Shown: one piece after another, positions 62,565 through 64,000 of the stretch
How positions within the stretch are numbered: the first letter of the stretch is position 1
Layout: the number at the start of each line of letters is the position of its first letter
Program-made: the position numbers and the translations under genes
Assembly: GCF_048007105.1 (NCBI RefSeq)
Contig: NZ_CP180352.1
Location: 620,001-684,000, forward strand
From: Minwuia sp048007105
GTDB taxonomy: Bacteria; Pseudomonadota; Alphaproteobacteria; Minwuiales; Minwuiaceae
Reading direction: 5' to 3'
Length of the DNA: 64,000 nt
The notes under the pieces: generated by a model
What the model was told of the DNA's origin: nothing
The model's database searches: none
The model's input: only the letters and a program-made list of their open reading frames with translations

Positions 62565-63371
62565 ATGCCCCCGGTCGGCCAGGACCGGGTAGACGCCTTC
62601 TGGCGCGATGGCGCCGTCCTGATCGAGGGCGCGGTGTCCCCGGACTGGCTGGACCGCGTCGCGGACGCCATTGAGCGCGATATCGAGACGCCGGGCCCCT
62701 TTCATCACGGCTACGTCCTGCCCAACGGCAAGCGCTTCCACGGCAATCTCCGGATCTGGGAGAACGATGCCGACTTCCGCGCCTACTGCTTCGACAGCCC
62801 GTTGCCGGCGATGGCGGCGGAAATCATGGGCGCCGAACGCGTGAAGCTGTTCTACGACCAGTTGTTCGTGAAGGAACCCGGCGCCGACCAGCCGACCCGC
62901 TGGCACAACGACCAGCCCTACTGGCCGGTGCGCGGCCGGCAGGTGATGAGCTTCTGGCTGGCGCTGGACGAGGTCACCGCCGACAGCGGCCGGCTGGAAT
63001 TCGTCGCCGGGTCGCACGACTGGGACCGCTTGTTCCAGCCCGAACCCTTCGCGCCCGGCGGCGCGCCCTATGACCGGGGCGAGGATTTCGAGACCATGCC
63101 CGACATCGAGGCGAACCGCGGCGATTACGAGATCCTGGCCTGGGACATGAAGCCCGGCGATGTCATCGCCTTCCACGCCATGACCGTCCACTACGCCGGC
63201 GGCAACACGCGCGGCGACCGGCGGCGGCGCGGCTACACGGTGCGCTACTGCGGCGACGATGCGGTCTATTTCGACGGAGCCGGGCCGAATGCGGGGCTGA
63301 AGAACCCGGCCCTGAAGGGCGGCGATCCGATCGAGAGCGAGCAGTTTCCGCTGGTCTGGACAGCGGGCTGA
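62565..63371 (+). CDS. Phytanoyl-CoA dioxygenase family protein (Fe(II)/2-oxoglutarate oxygenase)
   Basis: A 268-residue non-haem iron oxygenase of the PhyH family. The iron motif H-x-D is RWHNDQPYWPV (about 113-116), the distal His lies in FHAMTVHYAGGN (about 208), and an Arg for 2-oxoglutarate follows in RRRRGYTVRYCGDD. It hydroxylates an unactivated carbon in an unknown small molecule or acyl chain. It is coupled to the ABM protein upstream; it converges with the peptidase gene. Family members include ectoine hydroxylases and phytanoyl-CoA 2-hydroxylases, and this one cannot be placed. Confidence 0.88.
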   Translation: MPPVGQDRVDAFWRDGAVLIEGAVSPDWLDRVADAIERDIETPGPFHHGYVLPNGKRFHGNLRIWENDADFRAYCFDSPLPAMAAEIMGAERVKLFYDQLFVKEPGADQPTRWHNDQPYWPVRGRQVMSFWLALDEVTADSGRLEFVAGSHDWDRLFQPEPFAPGGAPYDRGEDFETMPDIEANRGDYEILAWDMKPGDVIAFHAMTVHYAGGNTRGDRRRRGYTVRYCGDDAVYFDGAGPNAGLKNPALKGGDPIESEQFPLVWTAG

Positions 63372-63377
63372 CGCGGA

Positions 63378-64000
63378 TCAGCGGACCTCCGCGGAAACGG
63401 CCTTCGCGTCGTAGACCCGTCCGTCCCGGATCAGCTGCACGAGGCCCTGATACCGGCCCGGCGCCAGCGGCGCCCTGAGACGCTTTCCGGAGAAGCGGAA
63501 GGCCTGGGCCTGGTTCCTGGGATGGGGATCGACACGGTTGGCGAAGAGTTCGGCGCCGTCGGGTCCGGTGATGCGCAGCTGCAGCACGTCGTCCTTGCGG
63601 ATGCCGTAGATCACCGTCCAGATCAGCAGCGCTGCGCTGTCGCGCTCCAGCGTTTCGGGCCGCGCCCGTCCTTCCTTTGCGTCGTCCCAGGTCAGATCGG
63701 CCCGGTTGAAGAGGCCGGCGTCGAGAATGCCGCCGGGCCTGTAGGCCAGTACCGGGGCCAGCGCGGGATCCCAGAAGGTGCTGCGGGTCTCGCCGCACTG
63801 CACCTCGGGCGGATGGCTGCGGAACGGATCGATGATCTCCCGGCCGGCATAGAGCGAGAAGTGGACGTGGGGAAACTCGGCCGCGCCGGACATGCCGACC
63901 TTGCCGATGACGTCCCCCTTGCGGACGCGGTCGCCCTTGCCCACGGCGACGGAGCCCTTGCGCAGGTGGCAGTAGTCGGTCAGCCAGCCGCCCTCGTGGC
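63378..64000 (-). CDS. M23-family metallopeptidase (5' end beyond window)
   Basis: Only the C-terminal 207 residues are in the window. The frame continues past base 64000 with WLTDYCHLRKGSVAVGKGD, the LytM-fold approach. The conserved metal-binding His segment is EFPHVHFSLY; the following domain contains DPFRSHPPEVQCGE and a beta region. LytM peptidases cleave peptidoglycan cross-links or activate amidases. Signal peptide and catalytic N-terminal His cannot be seen. It ends 6 bases from the PhyH gene, which converges on it. Confidence 0.87.
   Translation of the reverse strand, partial: HEGGWLTDYCHLRKGSVAVGKGDRVRKGDVIGKVGMSGAAEFPHVHFSLYAGREIIDPFRSHPPEVQCGETRSTFWDPALAPVLAYRPGGILDAGLFNRADLTWDDAKEGRARPETLERDSAALLIWTVIYGIRKDDVLQLRITGPDGAELFANRVDPHPRNQAQAFRFSGKRLRAPLAPGRYQGLVQLIRDGRVYDAKAVSAEVR

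Overview
The window is a gene-dense, GC-rich stretch of what looks like an alphaproteobacterial chromosome. Several conserved gene orders known from Rhodospirillales-like and related alphaproteobacteria point that way: DUF3576 lipoprotein-leuS-lptE-holA, argD-argF-hslO, pgsA followed by molybdenum cofactor genes, gatC-gatA-gatB, imuA-imuB behind a GTTC-N7-GTTC LexA box, and a class I fumarase. Genus cannot be told from the sequence. I see no rRNA, tRNA, CRISPR array, insertion sequence, phage gene or replication origin. The non-coding fraction is mostly short palindromic dispersed repeats.

Layout. 1-10.5 kb: a polysaccharide locus with a manC-type mannose-1-phosphate guanylyltransferase (cut by the left edge), an algD-type GDP-mannose dehydrogenase, a family 4 glycosyltransferase, a methyltransferase and two different heparinase II/III-fold proteins. 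Together they suggest a mannuronate-containing exopolysaccharide. 10.7-14.2 kb: enoyl-CoA hydratase, epoxide hydrolase, ynbE/ydbL pair and an SDR. 14.4-17.1 kb: a large chemoreceptor. 17.5-20.7 kb: gatCAB. 20.8-28 kb: a luciferase-like oxidoreductase, a frameshifted VWA gene with a TagI-like partner, an arsR-arsI pair, a TetR regulator with an acyl-CoA ligase, and a class III aminotransferase. 28-32 kb: hyuA-hyuB, divergent from the aminotransferase. 32-36.6 kb: holA, lptE, leuS and DUF3576. 36.7-43.2 kb: a porin-like protein, a second acyl-CoA ligase, a UbiH-type monooxygenase, argC and class I fumarase. 43.4-46.5 kb: an ArnT-like GT39 followed by two overlapping PAP2 phosphatases. 46.5-49.7 kb: Lrp/AsnC regulator, M20-type amidohydrolase and a Rieske oxygenase. 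49.8-52.5 kb: orphan ribbon-helix-helix protein and the SOS mutasome genes imuB (frameshifted) and imuA. 52.6-57.6 kb: glutathione-dependent formaldehyde dehydrogenase, then pgsA-mobB-moeA-moaD-moaE-VOC. 57.6-61.2 kb: argD-argF-hslO-lipoprotein. 61.3-64 kb: an ABC-2 permease, an ABM-domain protein, a PhyH dioxygenase and an M23 peptidase cut by the right edge.

Most genes are packed in short operons with 4-base ATGA or GTGA stop/start overlaps. Two genes (VWA and imuB) each need one base removed to restore a family-like reading frame, so they are pseudogenes or carry sequencing errors. The main leads for new biology are the mannuronate-type polysaccharide locus, the GT39-PAP2-PAP2 envelope unit, a MoaD whose Gly-Gly is not C-terminal, and several families of palindromic repeats, one of which shows compensatory base changes.
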